Origin: Gammaproteobacteria bacterium
GTDB taxonomy: Bacteria; Pseudomonadota; Gammaproteobacteria; Competibacterales; Competibacteraceae
Direction of reading: 5' to 3'
DNA: 64,000 nt
NCBI GenBank assembly: GCA_020846135.1
Contig: JADLEK010000018.1
Span: forward strand, 29,980-93,979
A program made the translations under genes and the position numbers. The notes under the pieces were generated by a model, which saw only the letters and a program-made list of their open reading frames with translations, searched no databases and had not been told where the DNA came from. Shown here piece by piece: positions 38,328 to 46,969 of this stretch (positions are counted from its first letter, which is position 1; every line of letters starts with the position of its first letter).

Positions 38328-38635
38328 GAAAAGTCACAGAACTGTTTTTTAAAAGCTATTCAAATATATAGTATTGTTTTAACAGAAATTACCGTCGGCG
38401 ACCGAGTATTGACAGGACGCGGTTACAAGGGCTTAGGACTGAGACTTGTTGAAAACCTGCAACAGATGCGCAAATGGGTCCGATCGATCCGGATGGCATT
38501 CACAATCGGCCCCGCCTTGTACAAGACCCAGCAAGCGGGTACCTTGCACCCGCGTTGACTAACCCGCACCTTTGCCGGTTCATTCGCCACTGCTTTCCAA
38601 CCCGATTCCGCCACTCACGATCTGCTATTGAATCC
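38328..38635. other. Non-coding stretch upstream of the mpl group
   Basis: No credible gene. It holds an AT-rich segment (38340-38385), a TTGACA hexamer at 38409-38414 that could be a -35 for the rightward genes but lacks a clear -10, and a small hairpin at 38535-38553 (GCGGGT / ACCCGC, seven-base loop) without a T-run. Confidence 0.4.
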
Positions 38636-39148
38636 ATGCGTGCGCTGTTTAATCTGTTCCTGGATATTTGCCTGTTCCGCAAGGGGCCACAGGACACACC
38701 AGCGTCAGCAGCGTTGCTGAAAATGTGCCTGCTGGCCTATGGGCTGACCAGTCTGTTGGCGCTGCTGATCGGGACGCCGGCCCCGGTCGCCCTGCTGCAA
38801 ATTCTGCTGGATATGGTGCTGTTGAGTGGTCTGCTTTATCTGGCGCTGATCCTGTACCGGCATCCCCGACGCTTTGAACAAACTCTAAGCGCTCTGACTG
38901 GCGTCGGGACGCTGATGAGCCTGCTGGCATTGCCGCTGATCGTCTGGATTGCCCGGCAATCGCCGGATGGCGATGTGCAATTACCCGCACTGCTGTTGCT
39001 GGCGCTGATGGCGTGGAGCATCGCGATCATGGCCCATATCCTGCGCTGCGCCTTCAATGCTCCGATCTGGGTTGGTGCGCTGTATGCTCTGGGCTATACC
39101 TTTCTATCCTGGATGCTGACCGGTTGGGTGGGACCCTCATCCGGCTGA
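38636..39148 (+). CDS. Membrane protein of unknown function upstream of mpl
   Basis: A 170-residue protein with about four membrane helices (around residues 28-45, 50-68, 80-105 and 115-165) and a conserved-looking start MRALFNLFLDICLFRKGPQD. I do not recognise a characterised family. I chose the ATG at 38636; the reading frame extends 54 codons upstream through non-membrane, non-family sequence. It lies 55 bp before mpl on the same strand, so it may be co-transcribed with the peptidoglycan-recycling gene. Confidence 0.75.
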   Translation: MRALFNLFLDICLFRKGPQDTPASAALLKMCLLAYGLTSLLALLIGTPAPVALLQILLDMVLLSGLLYLALILYRHPRRFEQTLSALTGVGTLMSLLALPLIVWIARQSPDGDVQLPALLLLALMAWSIAIMAHILRCAFNAPIWVGALYALGYTFLSWMLTGWVGPSSG

Positions 39149-39203
39149 TCAGGTTCGGACTGCACCGATCCGTTCCGCCGGCGGTTCCGGCGGGGAGAGC
39201 TTG

Positions 39204-40568
39204 ATGCATATTCACATTCTTGGCGTTTGCGGCACCTTCATGGCCGGAGTCGCGCTGCTGGCGCGGGCGGCGGGACACACTGTTTCCGGCTGTGACGCGG
39301 GTGTTTATCCGCCGATGAGTACCCAACTGGCTGAGGCCGGCATTGCCCTGCGCGAAGGCTACGATCCGGAACAACTGGCCGAATTTCAGCCGGATATGGT
39401 CGTGGTTGGCAACGTCATGAGCCGGGGCCGACCGATCATCGAGGAGTTGCTCAATTCCAGGCGCCCCTATGCTTCAGGCCCAGCCTGGCTGGCGGAGCAT
39501 GTCTTGCGCGACCGCCATGCTCTTGCGGTCGCCGGCACCCACGGCAAAACCAGCACCAGCAGCCTGCTGGCCTGGATTCTGGAATGCGCCGGCCTGGAGC
39601 CGGGCTTTCTAATCGGCGGGATTCCCGCCAATTTTGGCGTTTCCGCACGGTTGGGGGCAGCGCCATTCTTTGTCGTGGAAGCGGACGAATACGACACGGC
39701 ATTTTTCGACAAGCGCTCCAAGTTCGTCCATTACCAGCCGCGCACCTTGATCCTAAACAATCTCGAATTTGACCACGCCGACATTTTTCCCGATCTGGCC
39801 GCGATTCAGCGCCAGTTTCACCATCTGCTGCGCACCGTGCCGGGTCATGGCCTGATTGTGGCGAACGGCGAGGATGTAAACCTAGCCGAGGTGCTGACCA
39901 TGGGCTGCTGGACGCCGGTCGAGCGCTTTGGCATCGGTGATTGGGAGGCGCGGGACATTCTCCCTGATGGCAGTGGTTTCTCGGTCGACTACTGGGGCGA
40001 ACCGCAGGGCCGAGCGGCATGGGCGCAATTAGGCTTGCACAATGTGAACAATGCGTTGGCCGCGCTGGCCGCTGCCCATCATGTCGGAGTTGCCCCTGCT
40101 CAGGCCATCGCGGCGCTGGCGACTTTCCAGGGCGTGAAGCGCAGATTGGAGCTGCGGGGATCGGTAGGTGGCGTAACGGTTTATGACGATTTCGCCCATC
40201 ACCCGACCGCGATTGCCACGACGCTGGCGGGATTGCGGGCGCGGGTCGGCTCACAGCCGATCATCGCGGTGCTGGAGCCGCGTTCGAATACCATGAAACT
40301 GGGCGTCTTCAAGGACAGCCTTGCCCCGGCGCTGGCTGCTGCGGATGCTGTGATTCTTTATCAAGCGCCGGATCTGGGCTGGGATTTGGGCGCGGTAGCC
40401 GGCGAACTCGGTGCGCGTGGACAGGTTTGCCATTCGCTGGAGGAAACGCTGTCTGCGATTCAAACCCGGCTGCAACCCGAAACCCAAGTGCTGATCATGA
40501 GCAATGGCGGCTTTGGCGGGATTCACGAGCGGTTGTTGCAAGCGCTCCAAGCCTCTGTCGAGTCCTGA
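39204..40568 (+). CDS. mpl: UDP-MurNAc:L-Ala-gamma-D-Glu-meso-DAP ligase Mpl
   Basis: Recycling ligase that attaches the recovered murein tripeptide directly to UDP-MurNAc. It resembles MurC: HIHILGVCGTFMAGVALLAR at the N-terminus, ATP loop [18 protein letters not shown], then VVEADEYDTAFFDKRSKFVH, which is characteristic of Mpl. The ATG at 39204 has GGAGAG five bases upstream. Length is 454. Its function complements AmpD at 62.7 kb, which releases the tripeptide. Confidence 0.97.
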   Translation: MHIHILGVCGTFMAGVALLARAAGHTVSGCDAGVYPPMSTQLAEAGIALREGYDPEQLAEFQPDMVVVGNVMSRGRPIIEELLNSRRPYASGPAWLAEHVLRDRHALAVAGTHGKTSTSSLLAWILECAGLEPGFLIGGIPANFGVSARLGAAPFFVVEADEYDTAFFDKRSKFVHYQPRTLILNNLEFDHADIFPDLAAIQRQFHHLLRTVPGHGLIVANGEDVNLAEVLTMGCWTPVERFGIGDWEARDILPDGSGFSVDYWGEPQGRAAWAQLGLHNVNNALAALAAAHHVGVAPAQAIAALATFQGVKRRLELRGSVGGVTVYDDFAHHPTAIATTLAGLRARVGSQPIIAVLEPRSNTMKLGVFKDSLAPALAAADAVILYQAPDLGWDLGAVAGELGARGQVCHSLEETLSAIQTRLQPETQVLIMSNGGFGGIHERLLQALQASVES

Positions 40569-40577
40569 GCCATCGTG

Positions 40578-41204
40578 ATGCCTGAATCCCCGGCCTTTCG
40601 TCCCATTATCCTCGGCATGACCGGCGCATCCGGGGCCGACTACGGTCTGCGGCTGTTGCACTATCTGCTGGACGTTGGTCGCCCGGTGCAGTTACTGATC
40701 TCGAAAGCGGCGCAGATCGTCATTCACATGGAAACCGATTTGCGCCTACCCGGACGGCCCCGCGATATACAGCGGGTGCTGATCGATCATTATCACTGCG
40801 ATTCCAAGCAGTTGCAGGTCTACGGCCAGGACGAATGGACGGCCCCGTCGGCCAGCGGCTCGGCCTTGGCGCAAGCGATGGTGGTTTGTCCTTGCACCAC
40901 CGGCGCACTGGCGGCGATTGCCAACGGCAATAGCGACAACTTGCTGGAGCGGGCCGCCGATGTCAGCCTTAAGGAAGGCCGCAAGCTGATTCTGGCGGTG
41001 CGGGAAACGCCGCTGTCGGTGATCCATCTGGAAAACATGCTGCGGCTGGCGCGGGCCGGTGCGGTGATCCTGCCGACCAATCCCGGTTTCTATTACCGAC
41101 CGGCTACTGCGGCAGAACTGGTGGATTTCATTGTGGCGCGCATTCTCGACCAGTTGGATATTCCGCATACGCTGTTGCCGCGCTGGGGCGAGGAAGAAGG
41201 CTAA
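40578..41204 (+). CDS. ubiX: Flavin prenyltransferase UbiX
   Basis: Makes the prenylated FMN cofactor used by the UbiD decarboxylase in ubiquinone synthesis. The FMN-binding start ILGMTGASGADYGLRLL, the segment VVCPCTTGALAAIANGNSDNLLERAADV, and ETPLSVIHLENMLRLARAGAVILP are diagnostic. Length is 208; a GTG one codon upstream is equally possible. Placement next to mpl is known from pseudomonads. Confidence 0.96.
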   Translation: MPESPAFRPIILGMTGASGADYGLRLLHYLLDVGRPVQLLISKAAQIVIHMETDLRLPGRPRDIQRVLIDHYHCDSKQLQVYGQDEWTAPSASGSALAQAMVVCPCTTGALAAIANGNSDNLLERAADVSLKEGRKLILAVRETPLSVIHLENMLRLARAGAVILPTNPGFYYRPATAAELVDFIVARILDQLDIPHTLLPRWGEEEG

Positions 41205-41218
41205 AGGCTAAAAAATTA
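41197..41218. repeat. Dispersed intergenic repeat, short copy E
   Basis: AAGGCTAAAGGCTAAAAAA spans the ubiX stop codon and the 14-bp gap before the next gene. It matches the tandem GGCTAAA element of copy B. Confidence 0.4.
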
Positions 41219-42058
41219 ATGACTGCGCACGTTCAACGCCATCGCTTCGATCTTTACGCCGCAGGACATCGCCTCCACGCCGAACGGCTGACTTCACCTC
41301 AGGCCGCACTGGGTCCCACCCTGATTTTCCTGCACGAAGGGTTGGGCAGCATCGGTCAATGGGGCGCTTTTCCCGCCCAGTTGTGTGCGCTGACCCACTT
41401 GCCCGGCCTGGTCTACGAACGCTGGGGCTATGGCCGTTCCGAAGGTCTGACCGGGCCGCGTCCCAATGATTATCTGGAATACGAGGCTCGTCATAGCTTG
41501 CCCGAAGTCTTGGCGGCCTGCGGCATCGCCGATCCGCCGATCCTGTTCGGGCATAGCGACGGCGCGTCTATCGCTCTGCTGTTTGCCGCCGCCTTTCCCG
41601 ACCGCACTCTGGCGGTGATCAGCGAGGCAGCCCATGTGTTCGTCGAGGAGGTGTGTCTAGCCGGCATCCGCATCGCCCGTGCTGATTTTGAGCAAGGCAG
41701 GTTGCGCGCGGGTTTACATCGCCATCACGGTGATCATACTGAACTGATGTTCCGGGGCTGGTGCGACGCCTGGCTGCGGCCCGACCGCCGTGATTGGAAG
41801 ATGCAGGCGGCATTGCGCCATCTGGGTTGCCCGACCTTGATCATCCAGGGTCAGGATGACGAGTACGGCACTCGCGCTCAGGTAGATGCAGTTGCCGCTG
41901 GGGTCTCCGGGCCGGCTGAAATTCTGTGGCTGCCCGACTGCGGCCACTCGCCTCACTATCAGGCGCGAGAGGCGGTGCTGGATGCCGCTGGGCGCTTTAT
42001 CGGCGGGGTATGCGCTAAACTCTCGGTTATCCCACCGTCACCCTTGAACCCCGGCTAA
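41219..42058 (+). CDS. Alpha/beta-fold hydrolase
   Basis: A 279-residue alpha/beta hydrolase. LIFLHEGLGSIGQWGAFPAQ gives the oxyanion-hole region, LFGHSDGASIALLFA the nucleophile serine (GxSxG) near residue 105, TLIIQGQDDEYGT the acid and LPDCGHSPHYQ the catalytic His. It resembles the MhpC/haloperoxidase-like group, but the substrate is unknown. No signal peptide. It follows ubiX by 14 bp and is probably in the same transcript. Confidence 0.87.
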   Translation: MTAHVQRHRFDLYAAGHRLHAERLTSPQAALGPTLIFLHEGLGSIGQWGAFPAQLCALTHLPGLVYERWGYGRSEGLTGPRPNDYLEYEARHSLPEVLAACGIADPPILFGHSDGASIALLFAAAFPDRTLAVISEAAHVFVEEVCLAGIRIARADFEQGRLRAGLHRHHGDHTELMFRGWCDAWLRPDRRDWKMQAALRHLGCPTLIIQGQDDEYGTRAQVDAVAAGVSGPAEILWLPDCGHSPHYQAREAVLDAAGRFIGGVCAKLSVIPPSPLNPG

Positions 42059-42068
42059 GGAAACTATC

Positions 42069-42671
42069 ATGTCCGAATCCGAACCGACTCTGAGCGCTAC
42101 GCCGACTCCTGCCCAATCCAGTCTGTTGCGGCGACTGTTTCGCCCCAGGGATGTTGGTTTCTATCTGATGATTGCGCTGGCCTGGATTGGCGCGATCTAC
42201 ACGACCTACAGCGTCGAGAGCAGTCGCTGGTACTGGCAATGGCTGATTCCAGCCTTTGGGTTGATCTGCATCGCTACCCAGTGGAATAACGTCGAACCCA
42301 CCCTGAAAGCCCGCTTAACCATGGCCGGGCGTCAAATCCTGCATTGGGGCGTGGTGCTGTTGATGGTGCAATTGATCTTTATGGCGTCTGGCCCGGATAA
42401 ATATCTCGATGCTCTGGACGATCGGCAGGCCAGTTTCATCATCATATTTTCCATGACCTTGAGTACTTTTCTGGCCGGGATTTACTTCGACTGGCGGCTG
42501 TGCATCGTTGCGGTTTTCCTGATCATGAGTGCGGTATTGAATGTGGTTCTGTCGAATGTAGCGCCGTTGCTGGTGTGGATAATCGGCATCGGAACCATCA
42601 TTTCCTATTTTATTTGGGCTTGGTGGCGTGGCCGTCAACAGGAAGCGCCGGCCAGCCGTAGCGAAAGTTAA
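42069..42671 (+). CDS. Membrane protein of unknown function
   Basis: A 200-residue protein with a Ser/Thr/Pro-rich cytoplasmic head and about five membrane helices, the first near residues 32-50 (GFYLMIALAWIGAIYTTYS). The tail is short and charged. No family recognised. It follows the hydrolase gene by 10 bp on the same strand. Confidence 0.75.
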   Translation: MSESEPTLSATPTPAQSSLLRRLFRPRDVGFYLMIALAWIGAIYTTYSVESSRWYWQWLIPAFGLICIATQWNNVEPTLKARLTMAGRQILHWGVVLLMVQLIFMASGPDKYLDALDDRQASFIIIFSMTLSTFLAGIYFDWRLCIVAVFLIMSAVLNVVLSNVAPLLVWIIGIGTIISYFIWAWWRGRQQEAPASRSES

Positions 42672-42701
42672 TCCCGGGATTTCATCGGCCAGCACCGGAA
42701 A

Positions 42702-42830
42702 CTATGCGCTGGTTCTGAATCGCTGATCGATTTCCGTCAGCGCCTTGCCGATTACGCTGATTCGGGTTTTGGCCACTCCCCATTCGCGAGCTAGGATCGG
42801 ACTCCCGCTGGCAGCAGGCTGGCTTTTGGA
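42702..42830 (-). pseudogene. Possible gene relic downstream of the kinase gene
   Basis: The 165-bp gap contains an open frame without a start codon that reads like protein: PILAREWGVAKTRISVIGKA, then LTEIDQRFRTSA and a stop. It could be the C-terminal remnant of a DNA-binding protein. No family assignment; it may be chance. Confidence 0.2.
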
Positions 42831-42836
42831 TCATCG

Positions 42837-44141
42837 CTAAACGACCGGCCACCGCACCATCACCCGCAGACCTCGCCCCGGTTCCGCATCCTCCAGCCGA
42901 ATGCTGGCCCGGTGGCGATGAGCGATCCGCTGGACGATAGCCAGTCCCAGCCCGCTGCCGGGTGCAGTAACCTGAGCGCCGCGATAAAACCGGTCGAATA
43001 CCCGCACCCGTTCCGCCTCCGGAATCCCCGGCCCGGTATCGCTCACCGTGAGTATCGCCGCATCGCCATCGCGTTGCACTTGAACGTCCACTCGCCCGCC
43101 GTCCGGGGTATAGCGCAACGCATTTTCGACCAGATTGCTCAACAAAGTCCGCAGTTCGTCCGGATCGCCGGCGACCGTGACTACAGCGCTGGGCAACAGT
43201 CCCAGATCAAGCCGGCGATGATCAGCAATGGGGGCAAACTCGGCCACCACCCGCTTGGCTGAATCCAGAAAATCGACGGTTCCCACCAGGTCCGTCACGG
43301 GCGCGGCATCCAGCCGGGCCATTGCCAGCAATTGCTCAACCAAATGCGAGGCGCGCAACAGGCCTGCGCGTAACTCATTCAGCATTCCGGCCTGCTCGGT
43401 AACATCCGTCGCCCGCTGCGCCATTTCGGCCTGGAGCCGGACGGCGGTCAGTGGAGTGCGTAGTTCGTGGGCGGCGTCAGCGATGAACTGGCGTTGAGCC
43501 GCGAGGGTATCCGCCAGCCGCGTCAACAACCCGTTCAGGGCATCGATCAGCGGGGTGATTTCGGCAGGCAGACGCTCCACCGCGACCGGTTCCAGCGCCT
43601 CGGGCCGGCGTTGCCGAAGGTCGGCAGCGAGGCGATGCAGGGGCCGCAGACCCGCCCCCACTCCGAACCAAATCACCAGCGCCATCCCCGGCAACAGCAG
43701 CAGGAACGGCGCAACATTGCGCAGGGCAATATCGGCGCTCATCCGCAATCGCAGTCGGGTCGGCTGGGCGACTTGAACAACGCGGTTGCCGGCATACAGC
43801 GCGAACAGCCGCCAGCGCTCGTTGCGCCAGAGCAGGTCGGCAAAACCCGGCTCAGTCGCGAAGGGCAGTTCCCAGGCTTGCCGGGAGACGTAGAGCAGGC
43901 CACCGCCCCGATCCCAGATTTGCACCAGCAGATCGCCTTCCCCTTCACCCGCCTCGCCGCTGATGGCCAGCGCCAGCAGGTTTTGCCGGCGCAGGGCCAA
44001 GGCCGTTTGTCGCAACTGGTAATCGAACAGGGCATCCACTTCAGCGCGGGCTTGATGGTAGGTGGCATAACCAGCAATGCCCAGCACCACGCTCAGTCCG
44101 ACCACCAAGCCCACCAGCAAACGCTGGCGGATCGAGGTCAC
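42837..44141 (-). CDS. Sensor histidine kinase, PmrB/QseC-like
   Basis: Membrane histidine kinase paired with the response regulator upstream (four-base overlap). Two membrane helices (about residues 8-26 and 140-160) flank a periplasmic sensor. A HAMP-like segment leads to the H-box AHELRTPLTAVRLQAE, N-box LVENALRYTPDGG, G1 box VSDTGPGIPEAERVRVFDRF and G2 box GSGLGLAIVQRIAHRH. All catalytic motifs are intact. Length is 434. The signal is unknown; family resemblance and the adjacent protease suggest envelope stress or cations. Confidence 0.92.
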   Translation of the reverse strand: MTSIRQRLLVGLVVGLSVVLGIAGYATYHQARAEVDALFDYQLRQTALALRRQNLLALAISGEAGEGEGDLLVQIWDRGGGLLYVSRQAWELPFATEPGFADLLWRNERWRLFALYAGNRVVQVAQPTRLRLRMSADIALRNVAPFLLLLPGMALVIWFGVGAGLRPLHRLAADLRQRRPEALEPVAVERLPAEITPLIDALNGLLTRLADTLAAQRQFIADAAHELRTPLTAVRLQAEMAQRATDVTEQAGMLNELRAGLLRASHLVEQLLAMARLDAAPVTDLVGTVDFLDSAKRVVAEFAPIADHRRLDLGLLPSAVVTVAGDPDELRTLLSNLVENALRYTPDGGRVDVQVQRDGDAAILTVSDTGPGIPEAERVRVFDRFYRGAQVTAPGSGLGLAIVQRIAHRHRASIRLEDAEPGRGLRVMVRWPVV

Positions 44142-44800
44142 GGCGCTTCCCCAAGCCGGTAGCCGACCCCGCGCACGGTGCGGATCACGCCGGGATTGAG
44201 CTTACGGCGCAGGTTGTGGATGTGGACCTCAATGGCGTTGCTTTCCACTTCCTCGCCCCATCCGTACAGGCGATCCTCCAGTTGCTCGCGCGATAGCACC
44301 ACCCCCGGCGCTTCCGCCAAGGCCTGCAACAGCGCGAATTCGCGGACGGAGAGGGATACCGGCTCACCCTGATAATCAACGGTATGAGCAGCCGGATCGA
44401 TCCGCAATGCGCCAATTTCGATCAAATCCCGCGCCCGCCCAGACTGACGACGGAGCAGCGCCCGCATCCGCGCCAGCAGTTCGGCCAGATCAAAAGGCTT
44501 GACCAGATAATCATCCGCCCCGCTGTCCAGACCCTTAACCCGATCCGGGACCGCATCGCGGGCGGTGAGAATCAGCACCGGCAAGGTCAGGCCGCGTTGG
44601 CGCCAGCCCCGCAGGACCGCCAGACCGTCCTTGTGCGGCAGGCCCAGATCGAGCAGCGCCAGCGCATATTCAGTCGCCTCGAGCGCCCGCTCTGCGCTGC
44701 GTCCATCCTGAACCCAGTCCACGGTGAAGCCTTCGTCGCGCAGCCCTTTGCGCAGACTGTCGCCGATCATCGGATCATCTTCCGCCAGCAGAATCCGCAT
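44138..44800 (-). CDS. OmpR-family response regulator, PmrA/QseB-like
   Basis: A 220-residue regulator. The receiver shows ILLAEDDPMIGDSLRKGL, phospho-acceptor Asp in ALLDLGLPHKDG near residue 51, and the Lys of DDYLVKPFDLAELLAR. The C-terminal winged helix ends with WGEEVESNAIEVHIHNLRRK and IRTVRGVGYRLG, typical of the PmrA/QseB group. A matching box lies upstream of the htrA-like gene at 46511-46527. It is 144 bp downstream of that gene, with hairpins between. Confidence 0.93.
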   Translation of the reverse strand: MRILLAEDDPMIGDSLRKGLRDEGFTVDWVQDGRSAERALEATEYALALLDLGLPHKDGLAVLRGWRQRGLTLPVLILTARDAVPDRVKGLDSGADDYLVKPFDLAELLARMRALLRRQSGRARDLIEIGALRIDPAAHTVDYQGEPVSLSVREFALLQALAEAPGVVLSREQLEDRLYGWGEEVESNAIEVHIHNLRRKLNPGVIRTVRGVGYRLGEAP

Positions 44801-44833
44801 GGGTTTAGGGGAGTAGTGGTAAGGAAATAGTGA

Positions 44834-44867
44834 GGGCGGATGCGGCGCAAAACGCCATCATCCGCCC
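44834..44867 (-). terminator. Hairpin between htrA-like gene and response regulator
   Basis: GGGCGGATG and CATCCGCCC form a 9-bp stem, with an inner GGCG/CGCC pair around a CAAAA loop. No T-run follows. It lies 34 bp upstream of the regulator start codon and may reduce read-through from the protease gene, or be a repeat. Confidence 0.4.
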
Positions 44868-44882
44868 AATGAAGCCTACTGG

Positions 44883-44902
44883 ATTCCCGCTTGCGCGGGA
44901 AT
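44883..44902. repeat. Small palindromic intergenic repeat
   Basis: ATTCCCGC and GCGGGAAT form an 8-bp perfect stem with a TTGC loop. This type of palindrome (GGATTCCCGC...GCGGGAATGAC) is common in proteobacterial gaps, so I take it as a dispersed repeat. Confidence 0.5.
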
Positions 44903-44944
44903 GACGAAAAGCTCCAGTCAATGAAAGTGCAAATCCCCGCTGGC

Positions 44945-46423
44945 TTATCCAGCCGATTTGGGACGATCCGGCATTTCCACCGCCAGATACAACGAGCCGT
45001 CATTGCGTTTGACCAGCAGCGGCGTCCGCTTGCCGGGCGGCAATTCCTTAACAAGCTGGCGCAGATGGGCGGCATCCTTGATTTTCTGGTTATTGAGGCT
45101 CACCAGAATATCGCCCGGTTGCACCCCAGCCTCGGCGGCGACCCCCGGCCCGACCTGTTGCACCAATACCCCGCCCTCGCTCTGACCTCGCTGACCTGCG
45201 GGCAATTCGGCTACCGCGATGTTCAGCCGAGGCGAATCGTCATCCGGCGCGCTGTTCAGCGCCAGTTCGCCCTGCTTCTGGTCCGGCAACTGCCCCAGGG
45301 TGATCGCGATTTCCCGCTCCTGGCCGTCGCGGATCACCGTCAAGGCCCGGTTAGCGCCGGGCTTGGTTGAACCGACCAGCGGCGGCAAATCGGCGCTGTC
45401 GTCCACCGGTTTGCCGGCGTAGGCAACGATGACGTCGCCCGCTTTCAAACCGGCTTTGGCCGCCGGACCGTCGGCACTGACATCGGCCACCAGCGCCCCG
45501 CGCGGCTGCTCCAGATTGAACGAGCGCGCCAGATCCTGAGTGACTTCCTGCAAGGTGACGCCCATCCAGCCCCGAGTAACGTGGCCGTCGGTCTTGAGTT
45601 GCTCGACCACCGTCATCGCAACATTCATCGGAATGGCGAACGAGAGTCCCATGTAACCGCCGCTGCGGCTGAAAATCTGGGAGTTGACGCCCACCACCTT
45701 GCCGTTGAGATCGAACAGCGGGCCGCCGGAATTGCCGGGATTGATCGGCACATCGGTCTGGATGAATGGCACATAGGTATCGTTCGGCAGCGAGCGGCCC
45801 AAGGCGCTCACGATGCCCTTGGTCGCGGTGCGCTCCAGCCCGAATGGCGCGCCAATGGCGAACACCCACTGGCCGACCTTAAGGCTGTCAACGTCACCGA
45901 TGGTCACGGTAGGCAAATCGGTAGCGGCGATCTTCAGCAGGGCGAGGTCTGATTGCGGGTCGCCGCCGATCACCTTAGCTGGAAACTCGCGCTTGTCATT
46001 CAGCTTGACGGTGATTTTTTCGGCGCCGTCCACGACATGATGATTGGTGATCAGATAGCCATCGCTGGACAAAATGAAGCCGGAACCGAGTCCTTGAGTG
46101 GGCGTCAGCATTCCCTGCCCTTTGCCGCGCGGCATGGGGAACTGCTTGAACAGTTCGCCGAACGGGTTGTTTTCAGCGTCCGGGGTGGGCATCCCGCGCC
46201 AGGCCACTGCAGGCGCGCTCTTGCCGGTGACCGTAATATTGACTACCGCCGCTGCGTTTTGCTGAACCAGCGTACTGAAATCCGGGACCGTCATTTCGAC
46301 CCGGACTGGCGATGCTGAATCAAACGCCAGCGCCGGCGACAGCGCGCCTATTGCCAGAACTGCGCTGCTGGTCGCCAGCGCTATCGCCAGGGTGAGTTTT
46401 TTGGGAGTACCGGGAAAGGACAT
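44945..46423 (-). CDS. Periplasmic serine protease, HtrA/DegP (MucD) type
   Basis: Envelope quality-control protease and chaperone. A signal peptide ends near SPALA-FDS. The trypsin-like domain holds the triad His (LITNHHVVDGA), Asp (SDLALLKI) and Ser (PINPGNSGGPLFD). Two PDZ domains follow (MGVTLQEVTQDLARSF and the C-terminal PGDILVSLNNQKIKD). Length 492 matches DegP/MucD. It is upstream of a PmrA/QseB-like pair on the same strand, suggesting joint control. A GGAAC-type -35 around 46486-46502 hints at sigma-E, but the match is poor. Confidence 0.95.
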   Translation of the reverse strand: MSFPGTPKKLTLAIALATSSAVLAIGALSPALAFDSASPVRVEMTVPDFSTLVQQNAAAVVNITVTGKSAPAVAWRGMPTPDAENNPFGELFKQFPMPRGKGQGMLTPTQGLGSGFILSSDGYLITNHHVVDGAEKITVKLNDKREFPAKVIGGDPQSDLALLKIAATDLPTVTIGDVDSLKVGQWVFAIGAPFGLERTATKGIVSALGRSLPNDTYVPFIQTDVPINPGNSGGPLFDLNGKVVGVNSQIFSRSGGYMGLSFAIPMNVAMTVVEQLKTDGHVTRGWMGVTLQEVTQDLARSFNLEQPRGALVADVSADGPAAKAGLKAGDVIVAYAGKPVDDSADLPPLVGSTKPGANRALTVIRDGQEREIAITLGQLPDQKQGELALNSAPDDDSPRLNIAVAELPAGQRGQSEGGVLVQQVGPGVAAEAGVQPGDILVSLNNQKIKDAAHLRQLVKELPPGKRTPLLVKRNDGSLYLAVEMPDRPKSAG

Positions 46424-46510
46424 TGATGTTTACCTCGCGCAAGTTGGGCGGTGATCAGGGAAGCGGAACCCGTCCGATCCCTTGGTTGCCCGCCATTGTT
46501 CCCGGCGATG

Positions 46511-46527
46511 CTTAAGGAAAACTTAAG
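46511..46527. promoter_or_regulatory. PmrA-like box upstream of the htrA-like gene
   Basis: Two CTTAAG hexamers separated by exactly five bases (11-bp period). This equals the published PmrA box pattern YTTAAK-N5-YTTAAK. It lies 88 bp upstream of the protease start, and a PmrA/QseB-like regulator is encoded just downstream in the same direction. Autoregulation is inferred. Confidence 0.6.
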
Positions 46528-46649
46528 GCGGCATTTGCGGATAGCCCAAAAAACCGGCTGCCGCCTGTTTCGGCGCAACAGCCGCGTCAACCTTTCAGGA
46601 ACCCTCGGTGCCTGTACACCACGCGGCCAGCCTGCCCGCCGGTGCATAA

Positions 46650-46969
46650 GGTTGGTTGGTTAATAAAGCACTGATTAAAAAATGAAAGATACGGTGACTT
46701 CAATCAGTTAGGGATATCTTTATAGAATTAATTTTTTTATTTTATTTATCAGTTGGTTGTGTATCCAAGAAAAATACCCCCTTAAAAATTAAATAATTAA
46801 TATAATCAATAATATATATCGATTTTGCAAAATTTCCTCCATTTTTTGGGACACGCCGGGACACTTTTTGTGGAAAGCTATGTTACGCTTTCAACCAGAG
46901 AATTTCAGAATCCCGGGATAACCGCAGGCGAATTTCGGTTTCCCGCAACCCATCCGTGGAGGTTGACTC
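46650..46969. other. AT-rich non-coding region upstream of rlpA-like gene
   Basis: The whole gap 46424-46969 has no credible gene. From about 46660 to 46845 it is strongly AT-rich against a GC-rich background, with runs such as TAATTTTTTTATTTTATTTA. At 46848-46864 the heptamer GGGACAC occurs twice with a 10-bp period, close to the likely rightward promoter. It could be a nucleoid-protein binding region, a lost insertion or a promoter-rich regulatory zone. Confidence 0.45.

Noticed and set aside
44883..44902. Palindrome ATTCCCGC/GCGGGAAT as a terminator for the htrA-like gene
   Set aside because: No T-run follows on either strand and the sequence is a common proteobacterial intergenic palindrome, so it is listed as a repeat.
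46381..46647. 88-codon minus-strand frame upstream of the htrA-like gene
   Set aside because: Overlaps the signal-peptide end of the protease gene and the PmrA-like box, is Arg-rich without family features and has no ribosome site.
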